Origin: Cyanoderma ruficeps
Lineage: Eukaryota > Chordata > Aves > Passeriformes > Timaliidae
Direction: 5' to 3'
Assembly (NCBI GenBank): GCA_008694505.1
Contig: VZDJ01000036.1
Coordinates: 1-64,000 of the forward strand
DNA length: 64,000 bases
Shown here: positions 45,501-55,527 of the stretch, in pieces
Layout of the letters: the number at the start of each line of letters is the position of its first letter
Numbering within the stretch: the first letter of the stretch is position 1
Translations under genes and position numbers: made by a program
Notes under the pieces: model-generated
What the model was told of the DNA's origin: nothing
Seen by the model: the letters and a program-made list of their open reading frames with translations, nothing else
Databases searched by the model: none

Positions 45501-48114
45501 GTTGCCCTACCTCAGCAGGACAAGGCAGCTTTGCTTAGCACCATAGCACACTCAAAGAAATAGGGAAGGGACATGCCAACTTCCACCGGGAATACAATTC
45601 TTAACCCTGAAGCAGGATAATCCCTAAATTCTTATTACAAAAACAGGAAGGTTGGCAGCTGTTAGTCACATGCAGACCAGGAATGCAAGGCCACGGTTGG
45701 GAATTTAAGTAAATGTTTGAATCCAGATCCCTGTTCCCACAGCAACTGTCACTAAAGTGTTCTGTGGCCCTTCCAATGCCAGCGAAAAGGGTCATTTCCT
45801 CCCTGCACAAACACAAGAGTTAGGTTGTGGCAGCAGAGAGAAGTATTCCTCAAAACTTTCCAGGGACATCAGGTTCAGCTTCAGTATTTTGTTGAAGTGA
45901 AAGAGGAAAGAAATTACTTAAACAAGATAGACTGGCATGAAGGCAAAGCAAATTTTCCAAGTATAATTTTGCCACTTTTCCACAGAAAATCTCAGTAAGA
46001 TTCCCTTCATAATCCTTCCTACACCAAACCCTTGAAACAACTGCACTCTAGTCAGTCCTGATTTGTGTAGTTCCATGGGCAGTATGTTACAGGTTAACAG
46101 GGACAGTATTAAACCCAGATGCCATCACTCCAAACAGCACCGTGCACATGCTTTAGAGAGAGAGAGAGAGAGAAAATTCATGCATTATGTATCATCACTG
46201 TGTAAAAACCAGAATAAATAAAAAAATCAATATGCTACAATAGAGAGTACACTCAGAGGAAAGCTAAGGCTCAAGAAAGCTCTACAGAGACAGCTTTCCA
46301 AAACGCTCACAGGGGACTATGAAACATCAAAAGTCTTAATTGAAAGGCTTTCAAAGTCACAGCCATCCAAGAATAAGCCCTTAAAATGAAAGCACTTACT
46401 CAATCACAATAAAAGCTTTTAAACTGTATAGGATCCCTCCTCTTGAGAGCAATGTGAGGAGGATGAAGCCAGGCTGGGACCCCCAGAGCAGCCACAGCCA
46501 GCAGGATCTGTACATGTGCCTGTGAGTGTGGAGCAGAACAGGAGAGGTGCTCACCTCCCACACTTACCCCTTTTCCTGCAGGGTGCCTGTCCCCAGTGAG
46601 GTGCTCCTTCCCCATGCACCTGCAGTGTCCACCTTTTCACTAGACTCTGCCAGGAAACCACAACTTTTCTTCCCTGCATCACATAAGTGCTTGCCAGCAG
46701 CTGTGGAATTCTTTCCCGCAGCTGAATCCCCTCCAGAAAAGCTTTGCTGCTCATTTGGGGCAGATTCAGACAAGGCAGGTGTCTCCTGGGGTTCAGCTGC
46801 AGCACAGACCTCTCTGGCACTGGCACCAGCTGCTGTCTTGTGACTCCTTCCTTGTTTGGAAGTCATTCCTTTTGAGGAAATCTTCCCAGCTGTCCTGGGG
46901 CCTTGAGAAACACATCTGGCTGGGACCTTCCTTTGCAGTTTCTTCACATCTGGGTCAGTCCTGTAAGGGGCTCTTAACTGGTATGGAGAGGGCTTCTTCA
47001 ACAACAAAGGCTTTTTGCTGCCAGCTCTCACCTTCCTGCACTCAGGAACATCCTCAACAGGTACAGGCACCTGCTGCTCTTCAGCTTTCTTGGGAGCATG
47101 TGCCTCACCTGCCCATTTTTGTCCTGTAGTTCCCTGAGCGTCTAATGGAGTTTCCAGGATGCTTTTCCTGACTTTCAGTGCCTTCTCTAAGGCCCTGTTC
47201 AGCAGTTCCAGCTCCTCTAGCTCCTTGGGTGAAGGCCTGTCTTCTGCAAGAAGAGAAAAGAAGGCTCAAACCTGGATGTTCCCCATTTGACTCTCTACTA
47301 ACTTGCTCTTCCAGGTGGCACAGAAGGAAACAAAACCTAACGAACAGTGCAGAGGGTATTGTTTTAGCTATGGGAACAGCCACTGCCCAGAGGATGCAGG
47401 CAGGATTGCCAGAAGATCTGAAGACCCAGGATGGATGTGAGCCACAGGACACTTCTCCCGAGCCAACCTCAACAAGTGCCATTCCCACACTTGTGCTGGC
47501 CTGCAGCCACTTCATTGCCAGCCTTGGCTAGCAAGGCATGACTCCAAGCTAACCCCAAGGAAAGGAGCAGGAGGAAGAAGGCAGAGGGAGGTGTTTAGGT
47601 GGATGCAGAGCATTGGAATGACTCCTAACACCGCAAGTGGCCCGGGGACTGTGTGACATGAGACCCGGGGGGAAGCGCTCACCATGTTCAGTGCTGGAGC
47701 CTGGCTGTGGCCGCTCCTCTTCTTCTTCATCCCTGGAGGGAACAAACAGCGACGGGGGCCGGCGCTGCAGCACCGGAACGAGACCAGCCCCCCCGGCCCG
47801 CGGGGCCTCAGACACGGCTGCGGGACCAGCGCCCGGGCCTCCCTCCGGACCGCCCCGGAATGGCGGGGCCCGGGGTGCCGGCCGGGTCGCCACACACCCG
47901 GGTCCCGCACTCACCAGCGCCCCAGCAGCGCCCGGCTCCGCGCCGCCCGCCGCTCCAGCTCCCGCCGCCGCTCCGCGCCCTCGCTCAGCGCCGCCCTCAG
48001 CGCCGCCGCCGCCCTGCAAGGCCCAGCGCAGTTAGCACCCCGCGGGACCCGGCCCGGCCCGGCGGGGCCCTGGCCCCCTGCCCCTCACCTTCGGCCGCGG
48101 CCCGCAGGCAGCAT
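39399..48114 (-). CDS. TEDC2: TEDC2, tubulin epsilon and delta complex protein 2 (10 coding exons)
   Basis: The join on the minus strand is 48089-48114, 47915-48013, 47683-47732, 46568-47243, 45100-45153, 43169-43253, 42721-42814, 42406-42507, 41794-42005, 39399-39539. Total 1539 nt, 512 residues; all junction phases agree. It matches human TEDC2 (C16orf59) along its length: MLPA start, KELE-x-L-x-x-ALEKA near 65-80, TLQEKG/KLP-x-x-x-RKA near 280-300, QTSADAAAA then F-x-x-x-IQMT near 310-330, LLTLEGLQ near 375, ELRNLFALKLQV near 445, MAELLPVL and LCEGG at the C-terminus. Human TEDC2 is about 433 residues; the extra length is mostly in the low-complexity basic/Ser-rich middle (about 85-280, exon 4). 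Known role: with TEDC1, delta- and epsilon-tubulin it is needed for centriole triplet microtubules and centriole stability. Expression probably starts in the CpG island at exon 1. The weakest junction is the exon 6 donor (GTATCC). Confidence 0.95.
40335..40485 (+). mobile_element. CR1 LINE 3' tail within TEDC2 intron 9
   Basis: The sense-plus CR1 blocks, antisense to TEDC2, are 'aaaggctgccagggctccag', 'gtgtgcttggacaacactcc', 'gggctgtctgtacaggccca', 'gatccttgtgggtctcttcc', 'attctgtaatttcatgat'. The rest of this 2254-bp intron holds nothing recognisable. Confidence 0.82.
41794..42005 (-). CDS. TEDC2: TEDC2 coding exon 9
   Basis: The acceptor is CCTGGCAG|CC and the donor AAAAG|GTGAGT. It encodes a Cys-containing linker, then YYSSLQELRNLFALKLQVSM and HQEIALQK, matching human YSSTQELQTLAALKLRVAV and its continuation. 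Confidence 0.95.
42406..42507 (-). CDS. TEDC2: TEDC2 coding exon 8
   Basis: The acceptor is TCTTGTAG|AC and the donor GCAG|GTGAG. It encodes the best conserved block of the protein: E-Y-x-x-LLTLEGLQ-x-x-V-x-QCLQKLQ. Confidence 0.95.
42721..42814 (-). CDS. TEDC2: TEDC2 coding exon 7
   Basis: The acceptor chosen is CCCCAAAG|CT, because it gives the conserved frame LTPSPAEIEEELRGLQD. The nearby CCCCCAG ten bases downstream would shift the frame. The donor GCAG|GTAAGG is strong. Confidence 0.85.
43169..43253 (-). CDS. TEDC2: TEDC2 coding exon 6
   Basis: The acceptor is AATTTCAG|GG. It encodes AWERCRQCQTSADAAAARTR followed by FMERIQMT, matching the human QTSDSTDAAAAKTQF segment. The donor ACT|GTATCC is a weak GT donor, but it is the one that restores phase 0 for exon 7. 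Confidence 0.85.
45100..45153 (-). CDS. TEDC2: TEDC2 coding exon 5
   Basis: The acceptor is TTTTACAG|AT and the donor CCAG|GTAAAA. It encodes CQLKLPLPYRKAYSRNS, aligned with the human LLRLPAAFRKAASQNS segment. The 54-nt length keeps the phase. Confidence 0.92.
46155..46173. repeat. (AG)n microsatellite in TEDC2 intron 4
   Basis: A perfect AG dinucleotide run of about 19 bases. Confidence 0.95.
46568..47243 (-). CDS. TEDC2: TEDC2 coding exon 4 (long)
   Basis: The acceptor is TTCTTGCAG|AA and the donor GG|GTAAGT. This 676-nt exon encodes about residues 59-284. It starts with the conserved SPKELEELELLNRALEKALK block, then a poorly conserved Lys/Ser/Ala-rich linker, and ends TLQEKG, matching human TLKEKG. 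An internal consensus donor at 47109/47108 would break the frame into exon 5 if used. Confidence 0.92.
47683..47732 (-). CDS. TEDC2: TEDC2 coding exon 3
   Basis: The acceptor is CCCTCCAG|GG and the donor CATG|GTGAGC. It encodes W-DEEEEERPQPGSSTEH. The Trp codon spans the exon 2/3 junction, as in the human LLHAW region. Confidence 0.9.
47915..48013 (-). CDS. TEDC2: TEDC2 coding exon 2
   Basis: The acceptor is CCTTGCAG|GG and the donor CTG|GTGAGT. It encodes an Ala/Arg/Glu-rich helix (AAAALRAALSEGAERRRELE and on to RALLGR) corresponding to the N-terminal coiled segment of human TEDC2. Very high GC and CpG reflect its place in the promoter island. Confidence 0.9.
48089..48114 (-). CDS. TEDC2: TEDC2 coding exon 1
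   Basis: Encodes MLPAGRGR plus two bases of the next codon. The same MLPA start occurs in human TEDC2. The donor AG|GTGAG is a consensus match. Intron 1 is only 75 bp. Confidence 0.88.
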
Positions 48115-48610
48115 CAGCCCGGCCGCGGCCCCGCCGCCGTCCCTACGGCCCTGCCAGGACCTGCGGGTGGGGCGTGTCCGCGCGCGGCGAAGGCGGGAGC
48201 GGCCCGAGGGTTCCGGGTGGCTCCGCGGTCGCGCTCCGCCGCAGTCCGGAGGGCGGCGGGCAGAGGGGTCCCTGTGCTCGCTGTGCCTGCCCGGCGCAGG
48301 CGAGACAATGCCGGGGATTCCCCGCTGGGCCCGGGGAAGCCGCTTTTCCTTCCGCTGCCTTCGGCGCTTCCCTCTCTTTCCTACCCCCTCAGAGGGGACT
48401 CGGGCACAGCGGGCCCGTCCCACAGCCCGGGGTACCCGGCCTCTCCTGGGGTCAGGACACAAACAGGGTCGGTTCCCCTCAGCCTTGGCACTGGAGCGCC
48501 CCGAGAACACGGAGCCCTCGGCGCTGAGGGGCTGGAGCCCCCCCGCCCCGCACAGCCCCGCAGCTGGGGGTGGAAGCGGGACCATCAGCGGATGTCAGCC
48601 CGGTTCCCCG

Positions 48611-49504
48611 GGAGCCCTGCCGGAACCACCTTCAGGCCATCGGACACAGCGCACGGCAAACAGCTGCCGCCGCCCGTGGTTTGCATCGGGGTGAAAGAGA
48701 ATTTGGGGGGGGGGGTTGATGGAGAGGGGAATCTGCCTTGCCCTGCGGCTGTGGGAGCTGCCGGGTTGGTACCGCGGGCTCCGAGCGCTGCTGGATCCCG
48801 TCAGGATCAGCTCTTGCTGCAGAGCAGTGCAGTTCTCCAGAAGAGCCCGTAGCTGGCACTCGGCACTGTTTGTTCAGGCAGCTGAGGACCAGGAATTCAG
48901 TCCTCCCCCTTGCACGGCAGAATGAAAGTTAACAAAAAGTTAGAAAGTAGGAAAGAAGTGGTTCTTTGTTTTCGATGGCTGAATCTTGAGGTTGAGGTGC
49001 TGGTGATTCTCTGCAGCCGCGTGACCACAGACTTTTTAAAAGAGAAGTTGAGAATTCCGGGTGATTCACTGACACAGGACTTTAAAGCCCCTTATAAAAC
49101 ATTACAAAATATCAGAAAAATCATCACACATCGTGAGTTTCCATATTCACGAACTCAACATTCTTCCAGTTGTAATTTCACTTTTGGCAGAGACAAAGAA
49201 TCATTTCCCTCTCTGTAGACTTTGCAACTGAATCTGGCAAATAGGCTGCCCCCTTCCTGCTCTGAATCTTGTAAAGAAGTGTGAGTTCACTGTCAGAACA
49301 CTGTGAACAGTTGTGTTTCTGAGGCATGAGCCAAGGTAGAGCCCAGCCAGATATCCCTGGTCTCAGCAGGGCTGACGGGGATATCAGACGCTCGAAAAAT
49401 ATTTTAATCAACAAAATCACCAGCTGCAATGCTGTGAGACCCTGGGAGCCCAGCAGCAGGACAAGAAGAGATCATTTTCCGACAGCTGCTTCTCTATAAT
49501 AATG
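48611..49504. other. Unassigned stretch upstream of TEDC2
   Basis: I see no gene, RNA or named repeat. A G9 run occurs near 48706-48714. Frames are at most 102 residues, without motifs. Confidence 0.4.
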
Positions 49505-49985
49505 AAATATCCTGAATCAGAAGGGACACACAAGGATCACGAGTCCAACTCCTGGCCCTGCACAGAGACCCCAACAATCCCACCCTGTGCACCTCTGTGA
49601 GTGTTGTCCAAACACTCCTGGAGCTCTGGCAGCCTCGGGGCCGTGCCCATTCCCTGGGGAGCCTGGGCAGTGCCCAGCACCCTCTGGGGGAAGAATCTTT
49701 CCCTGATATTCAACCTAAACCTCTCCTGATACGGCTCCAGCCATTCCCTCAGGTGCTGTCGCTGGTCACAGAGCAGAGATCAGAGCCATCCCTCGGGATG
49801 AAACTGCAGCCCCCAGAGAGCTCTGCCCTCAGTCTCCTCCCGGCTGAACAAACCGAGTGCCCTCAGGCACTCCTCACACAGCTCTAGTTCCCTCGAGACC
49901 CTTCACCATCCTCGTGTCCGTCCTTTGCTCTCCAGTAACTTTAGATCCTTCTGATCCTGCGGTGCCCAAAGCTGTGCCCGCGGTA
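49505..49985 (-). mobile_element. CR1 LINE 3' region, minus orientation, longest copy
   Basis: The antisense CR1 reads 'aatcagaagggacacacaag', 'caaacactcctggagctctg', 'ctggggagcctgggcagtgc', 'gcaccctctgggggaagaat', 'agtctcctcccggctgaaca', 'ccttcaccatcctcgtgtcc' and 'cggtgcccaaagctgtgccc'. At about 480 bp it extends further into the CR1 3' region than any other copy here. Confidence 0.93.
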
Positions 49986-51704
49986 GGTGAATTCCTGCAG
50001 GCTGGGACTGGCCAGGAGATGGAGCCCTGGACTCCTGGAGCTTCCAGCATCACCTGCTGTTCTAGGGGGAGCATAGCCTGCGCCGTGAGTGACACCTCTC
50101 CTCAGGCACCTGCATGCTCTTGGCATTTAAATATTAAAAACAACCAAAAAAGGGATCAGGCTGCTGTAATCCGGAGAAGTCACCTGAGGCATGAAGCCTG
50201 CTGGAGCAGCCCTACTGACATGGCTACCTTTTGCATCCAGTCTCTCTGGTTTGGCAGTGCTAAAAATGATCCCCAAAGCCCAAGCATCCCTTTGTACAGA
50301 AGGTGAATCAAGCGCGTGCCCCTCCTGAGCCTCTGGCTTTGTACAGGCAGTAGAATTCCTTCCAACAGACAGGAAAGTTTTAATGCAGGCACTTTGCTGT
50401 TAAGCTGCACCTTGCTGGGAAGAAGGACAGATGACTATCTACATGGTGGCTTAGAGTAAAGATTTAGGTGAGGCAAGGGCTGCTGCCATCACAAAATCAG
50501 GAAGGGCAGCATGGCAGGGAGGGAAAGGATTTACCTTGCCCATTCCAGCTGCAGTGAGCACTCTTTAAACCATGGATGGAACCATGGCAGAGACATTGGG
50601 GTGAGGTGATAATTGGCAGGTGGAGAGCAGAAACTTCCTGACAGAGATAAAACCACTCCTCTGCTGATGCTCAGGGCTCAAACCTGCTGACAATGGACAT
50701 TACAGCCCAGCTGTTCCCACTCCCCTCTCCTACTGCCCTCCACACCTCCATGATGGGCTCCTGCTGCCTCGCCGTCTGAGGAGCCTTGCAACAGGGCAGC
50801 TTCTGGGTGAATCAGTTCCTGCCTTCTCTTTGGGTGGTTGGGTTTCCAGTGGATCATCTGACAAAGCTAATTGAGGAAAAAGTCCTGGGCGTGTGTATCT
50901 GACTCTTCACTGAGAGCAGCTTGTGCTGGAATGGGTAAATGCAGCGAAGAGCCCTATTTTGTTCATGTAGCAGCAGGCCCTGCACCAGTACAGACCTGAT
51001 GTGGCACAGCTGGCATAGGAGACATTTGTGCCAGGGCCTGGATTTTAAGCTAACAGTGTCTCAACTGTGCTTCTGCTTCATGATATTGCTTGCTGGGAAA
51101 GTGCTGGGTACCTCCACCTGGCACACATGCTAAGTAACATTTCAACGGGTGCAAAGGTTTAGTTACAAAAGACAGGTTAAAATGCTTGTGTGATGTCCAA
51201 GGGGCTGCTGCTGGTACACAGCTCTGGCACCAGTTATTTTTGGGCCTGAAGTCATGAGAATGTTGCACAGGTGAGCTGTAAGGGAAGTTACACTGTCAGT
51301 ACTCATTCACTGCTCAGGCTGACAGGTGCCAGGTGCTATTCTGCAATCCATATTTCTATTTTCCTGAGAGCCCAACTCTCAAATACCTGCCAGCTAATAA
51401 AAATAACTGTCCAGGCACTGGGTTTTCCTGCTAGGTGCCTAAACTTCTTTGAATGCTGTGCCTATAACCCATCATGGTAGGATTCCCTGAGGTAAAATTC
51501 AAGTAGACATCACTTAGCAACAAGAAGAGAGAAAAAAAATTAAACTAGGAGATAAACTTCATCATTAATACACATCCCCACACTTTCTATATTATTGCTA
51601 TATTATTTTATTCCATGAGCTGTGCTCCTCCTGTGTGCTGCCCGTGGGGATCAGTGCTGTTTGCTGAGCTGACACAGGAAAACCCTCCCTTATGTACACG
51701 AGCA
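49986..51704. other. Unassigned non-coding stretch
   Basis: I see no gene or repeat family. Small frames only, none with a motif. Confidence 0.4.
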
Positions 51705-51705
51705 T

Positions 51706-51965
51706 GTTGTGGTTTAACCCCAGCCAGCAACTCAGCTCCACACTGCTCACTCACCCCTTCCCAGTGGGATGGGGACAGCATTGTGAGAGTAAAAGTGAGA
51801 GAACTCATGGGTTGAGATAAAGACAGTTTAACAGGGAAAGCAAAGGCCATGCAAGAAAAACAGAACAAGGAATTAATGCCATGCTTCTCCTGGGCAGGCA
51901 GGTGTTCAGCCATCGCCAGGACAGCAGGACGCTGTCACAGGTAACAGTTCCTTGTGCAAATGTCT
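51706..51965 (-). mobile_element. Partial ERVL-type LTR (R-U5 end), antisense
   Basis: The plus strand begins 'tgttgtggtttaaccccagc', the reverse complement of the 3' end of the common avian ERVL-type LTR. It continues with 'agtgggatggggacagcatt', 'ggttgagataaagacagttt', 'aacagggaaagcaaaggcca' and 'ggcaggcaggtgttcagcca'. The homologous part fades near 51965; the U3 part is missing or diverged. It is the same family type as the full LTR at 19605-20175. Confidence 0.85.
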
Positions 51966-52154
51966 TTTCAAACAGTTCCATGGGTGACGGGATGGGTGTT
52001 AACGTCTTTGAAATGGGTCTTAATGTCTCTACCAGCTTCAAGCAGCAGGTTTGTTACAGAGCCCAGTCAGCTTTGACTCCTGAAATGGAAAAGTGGGTCT
52101 GCACGAACCTGAGTTTCTGAACTTTGGGGTAAAATGACAGGTTCAAGGGGGATA

Positions 52155-52376
52155 TGTGGTAGGCGGTTCGGGAAGGCTGTACCTTCCTAATACCTCAGCA
52201 ATAGGGAAAGGAAGAGGGCAACAACATGCGGCCGGGAGTTTGGGATAAAAGGAGGCGGCGCCCTCTGAAACCTCGGGAGAGAAAATCCTGTGGGCGTGTG
52301 CCCTGGTGGACTCCCTCTCTTTATTCGAATAAAGCTGCAGAACTCCTCTGTCTCCTTTATGGACTCTGGCTTTTCA
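52155..52376 (+). mobile_element. Short ERV solo LTR, plus orientation
   Basis: This is a compact LTR of about 222 bp from TGTGGTAGG to CTTTTCA. It has a TATA-like element (GATAAAA, 52244-52250), AATAAA at 52328-52333 embedded in 'tattcgaataaagc', and a C/T-rich U5. There are no internal retroviral genes. No convincing target-site duplication is visible, so the ends may be off by a few bases. Confidence 0.8.
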
Positions 52377-52382
52377 TAGTGT

Positions 52383-52530
52383 GATAAAGTCCAACCATTA
52401 CCCCACCACTAAACCACGTCCCCAGGTGCCACATTTACATGTTTTTTGAACACCTCCTGGGCTGGTGACTCTACCACATATCGAAACTAAACATCCCCTG
52501 GCAGAGCCTGAGGTTTCTTCAGCTTCGGCC
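52383..52530 (-). mobile_element. CR1 LINE fragment, minus orientation
   Basis: The antisense CR1 'agtccaaccattaccccacc', 'actaaaccacgtccccaggt', 'gccacatttacatgtttttt', 'gaacacctcctgggctggtg' directly follows the LTR, suggesting that the LTR inserted at or near this CR1. Confidence 0.85.
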
Positions 52531-52689
52531 GGCCAGGTGAAAAACGCTGACAGCAGGGACACTCATTGGGAAATACTCTGTATCCTCACCCTCTTCCTGA
52601 ATGTAACATTGAATCAGCCCTGTTTGAAACAAAACACAGAGGATAAAGGAGGTCTCGTGTGTGTGAAACCATGAAACAGATTGTCAGGA

Positions 52690-53320
52690 AAATTAATTCA
52701 CAAGCACCAGAGGTTTATATCCAAAAAAGAGACAGAGGAGTCCTGTAACTTTTTTCGAATAAAGGGAGAGGCCATGGGGCATTTCCCCTGGGGTGTCTCA
52801 GAGTTTTTGGAGGACGCAGCCTCCTTTTTATCCTAATTTCCCAACTGCATGTCCATCTCTCTTTCCCCACTGGCTGAGGTACTTGAGAGGTACAGTAGTG
52901 GAATTCCTTATGGAATTTATGGTTCTTCCCATTGGTTCTTTCATCTCTCAGTATCCAGTTTTGTTTATCAGCAGACCTACAGTTTGTTTGTACAGACAAA
53001 TCTCTCATTCCATTTATCAGTCAGTGGAATCCTTCCCATTGTCTCTTTTATCTCTCAGTATCTAGATTTATTTACCAGCAGATCCACAGTTTGTTTGTAA
53101 AGACAAGTTCCTCATTCCTTTCAAGATGGAGCTACCGTGTGTATACACAAGTTGGAAAAGACTGCAGCTGAAGTGAGAAGATCCAAAAGAAGAGGGAGGT
53201 TCTTTCCAAACGTGGTCTGGTGTCCGGTTTGCAGTTTGGGCTAGAGTAGCCCCCAGTGTGGAAGTGCAGGACTCTGGCAGCTGGGTTTCCCTGTGCTGGG
53301 TTTCCCTGTGCTCTGTCACC
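52690..53320 (-). mobile_element. ERV solo LTR, minus orientation, with tandem U3 duplication
   Basis: On the minus strand this element aligns with the 52155-52376 LTR across the TATA region (GATAAAAAGGAGGC, near 52825) and the 'ctttattcga'/'actcctctgtctc' R-U5 region near 52720-52770. The poly(A) hexamer equivalent to AATAAA is changed to AAAAAA here. Its U3 is longer and contains a 107-bp direct duplication. Both outer boundaries are approximate. Confidence 0.7.
52926..53120. repeat. 107-bp direct tandem duplication
   Basis: Units 52926-53032 and 53033-53120 share 'ttcccatt', 'atctctcagtatc', 'agcaga.c.acagtttgttt' (dots differ) and 'ctcattcc', with point differences. It lies inside the U3 of the minus-oriented LTR. 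Confidence 0.88.
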
Positions 53321-55527
53321 TCAGCCTCCAGTGCTGCCTACCCTGGATATGGCCCTGCCGCGGCTGCAGCTCCCTTCCCGGGACACAGGGGCTGCTGGGA
53401 TGAGCCTTCTCCAGAGGCTCTGATTTCACTGCTGGAGTAGAGCAGGGACGGGAGCATCCGCTGTCCCACAAGAATTCCTGCCAACGGCAGAGGCCAAAGC
53501 CGCGGGCTGTGGTGCTGGTGATCCCTGGCTGGGCTGTGCAAATCCGGGCTGGCTCTCGAGAGATCCTGTCTGGCTGCATGGGAAGGGAGTGAGGAACCAT
53601 GCCTTGGTGTTTCAGCAAGGAGAGATGGGCTGTGGAGTGAGACCTGGGCAGAGGGAAGGCTGTGAATCTGGAGATTTGGCCAGGGTGTTTGGAAAGCAGC
53701 TGCAGCTGCATCACTGGTCCCAGTGAGCATCATGTGCAGGAGTGTTCTGCCTTTTCTGGGTTGCTCTGGCAGTGGGGTTTTTTAATGTGCTGCAGTAACA
53801 AGGAGGTCTTTCCTCCCTTGTTTCTGTAGAAAATGATGCATTTTACACATGCAGATCCCCATAAAGCCAGGCCAGGAGTTTATAAACCACAGGGACAGCA
53901 GTGGATTAATACTGAATGCTTAATTAAGGATCATAAGGATCATTAACACATCTTCAAAATCCTGAGCCCAGGCTGAGGTCTCAGTTCACACCAAATGAAA
54001 ATCATGTCCCCCTGAGCTTTTGGACAAGGGAAGCACCTTGCCGGGTTGTTTGCAGAGTCATTCATAGCACTGAGGTATTTATGAGGCTGTTTTGCCCTCC
54101 AGGCTTCTCACTACCTGATTTACAGTCTGGGAAAGTGCAGCCAAATGGAAACCTGAGGGATCTTTCCTTTTTTTCTCTCTGGCCTTCTCACAGGACAGAC
54201 TGTTGTGAAAAGGAGATGGAGTTCCTGTGGGACAGAATACCCACCCACTGACCAGGCCTTCTCCGACTGAGGCTTCATGCAAGACCTTAAACAATCCTGG
54301 GGCCAAGTGTGGCGCTGAGATTTGCATGATCATGTCATGCTCTGAGTGTTTGCACAGCACCTTTAATTCCCTGCAAAGTGCAGCTTCTGGGAATGGGGGT
54401 TGGACTCTGGGCTCATCACCACTGAAGGCTGTGGATACTTAAGTTTGCATGAGTTAGAAGGGAAAACTAAGAAGCTATTAGCAAAACTCACAGGAAAAAA
54501 GAACAAAAACTGAACAGCATCAGGAATGAAATGCAAAGAGCTGAGCTCTGGGGAAGTTTGAGCCCCATGGAGGATGGAGACGAGCAAGGGCCAGAGACAA
54601 GTATTTTTTTATTTCCCTCAGAATTGCTAATAAAGTGTACAACAAATGTATTTTCTTGTCTTCCATTATAATATTCCTTGATAAAAGCTAAAACATTGCT
54701 GGCTGCTTCTTGGAGGAAGTTCAAACATGGGGCATGCACACCTTGGAGAGGCAAGGCAAGACTCAAACATATTCACATCTGTTCCCAAATGTTTGCCTTC
54801 TACCTGAAGAAAAGAACACCAAGCCTTTAACTTTGAAGGGCCTAGATTCCCCATCTCAGGACATTTTGGGCCAGCACAGTGAGGGTTGTTTGGGAGTTGT
54901 CGGTGCAGGGAATGGAGCAGAGCACAGGTGGGCTCAGCCTGACCACCACACTTCTCCCCTGCCTCTGCCGGCTCTGCAGGCACCTTCCCATGGTGCCATG
55001 GCCCCTCTCTGCCCACCGGCAGCAACTGGTCAAACCGGGCACTGCAGCAGGAGCTCCTGCCTGCTGCCCAGGTACCAGCTGCCTGCTGAAGGAGCAGAGG
55101 CCTGTGCTGTGTGAGCAGGGCCTGATGGGACCCTGTGTGATGCTGGTGGAGGTGGTCCTGTGGTACACAAAATTAAAACTGACCAAAGTCCAAAAGTTTG
55201 GAAAACCATGTGGTGCAAAGGCACAAGAGAGAAGTGAGCTGGCAGTAACTGTACAAATAAATCTGCTTCCGTGCTAACTGAAAAGGAGCAAAGACTGAGA
55301 AAGAAAAACCTCTGGATGCTCCTGTATTCATGTAGAGAGATCCACAATCAGTGTCCACAGGGCCCTGCTGGTAGCAACGAAAGGACAATAAGCCATGGCT
55401 TTATTGATTGCTTCTCCTCCCTGTCTTTTATTATTTTCCCTATTTAGTTAATAATTAGGAGTTAGACAGGAAGGGAATTGTCAGCTCTGAATCTGGGGTG
55501 TGGTGACTGATGCTAGAAGAAATTGCA
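53321..55527. other. Unassigned non-coding stretch
   Basis: I see no gene, RNA or named repeat. Frames up to 134 residues on both strands overlap each other and lack motifs. A tandem 'tgggtttccctgtgc' pair sits just left, at 53281-53312. Confidence 0.4.

Larger units (their letters stand above)
43254..46567 (-). other. TEDC2 introns 4 and 5 (non-coding apart from exon 5)
   Basis: Intron 4 (45154-46567) and intron 5 (43254-45099) contain no recognised gene or named transposon. There is a GA microsatellite in intron 4 and a short poly-A run near 43682 in intron 5. Confidence 0.55.
47640..48610. promoter_or_regulatory. TEDC2: CpG island covering TEDC2 exons 1-3 and promoter
   Basis: Very high GC with dense CpG runs from TEDC2 exon 3 through the start codon at 48114 to about 48.6 kb, then falls off sharply. 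The position is typical of a housekeeping promoter. No TATA element is evident next to the ATG. Long plus-strand frames here (381 and 336 residues) run antisense through TEDC2 exons and are shadows. Bidirectional transcription is possible but not shown. Confidence 0.75.

Noticed and set aside
47684..48852. 336- and 381-residue plus-strand frames
   Set aside because: They run antisense through TEDC2 exons 1-3 and the CpG island. No known domain.
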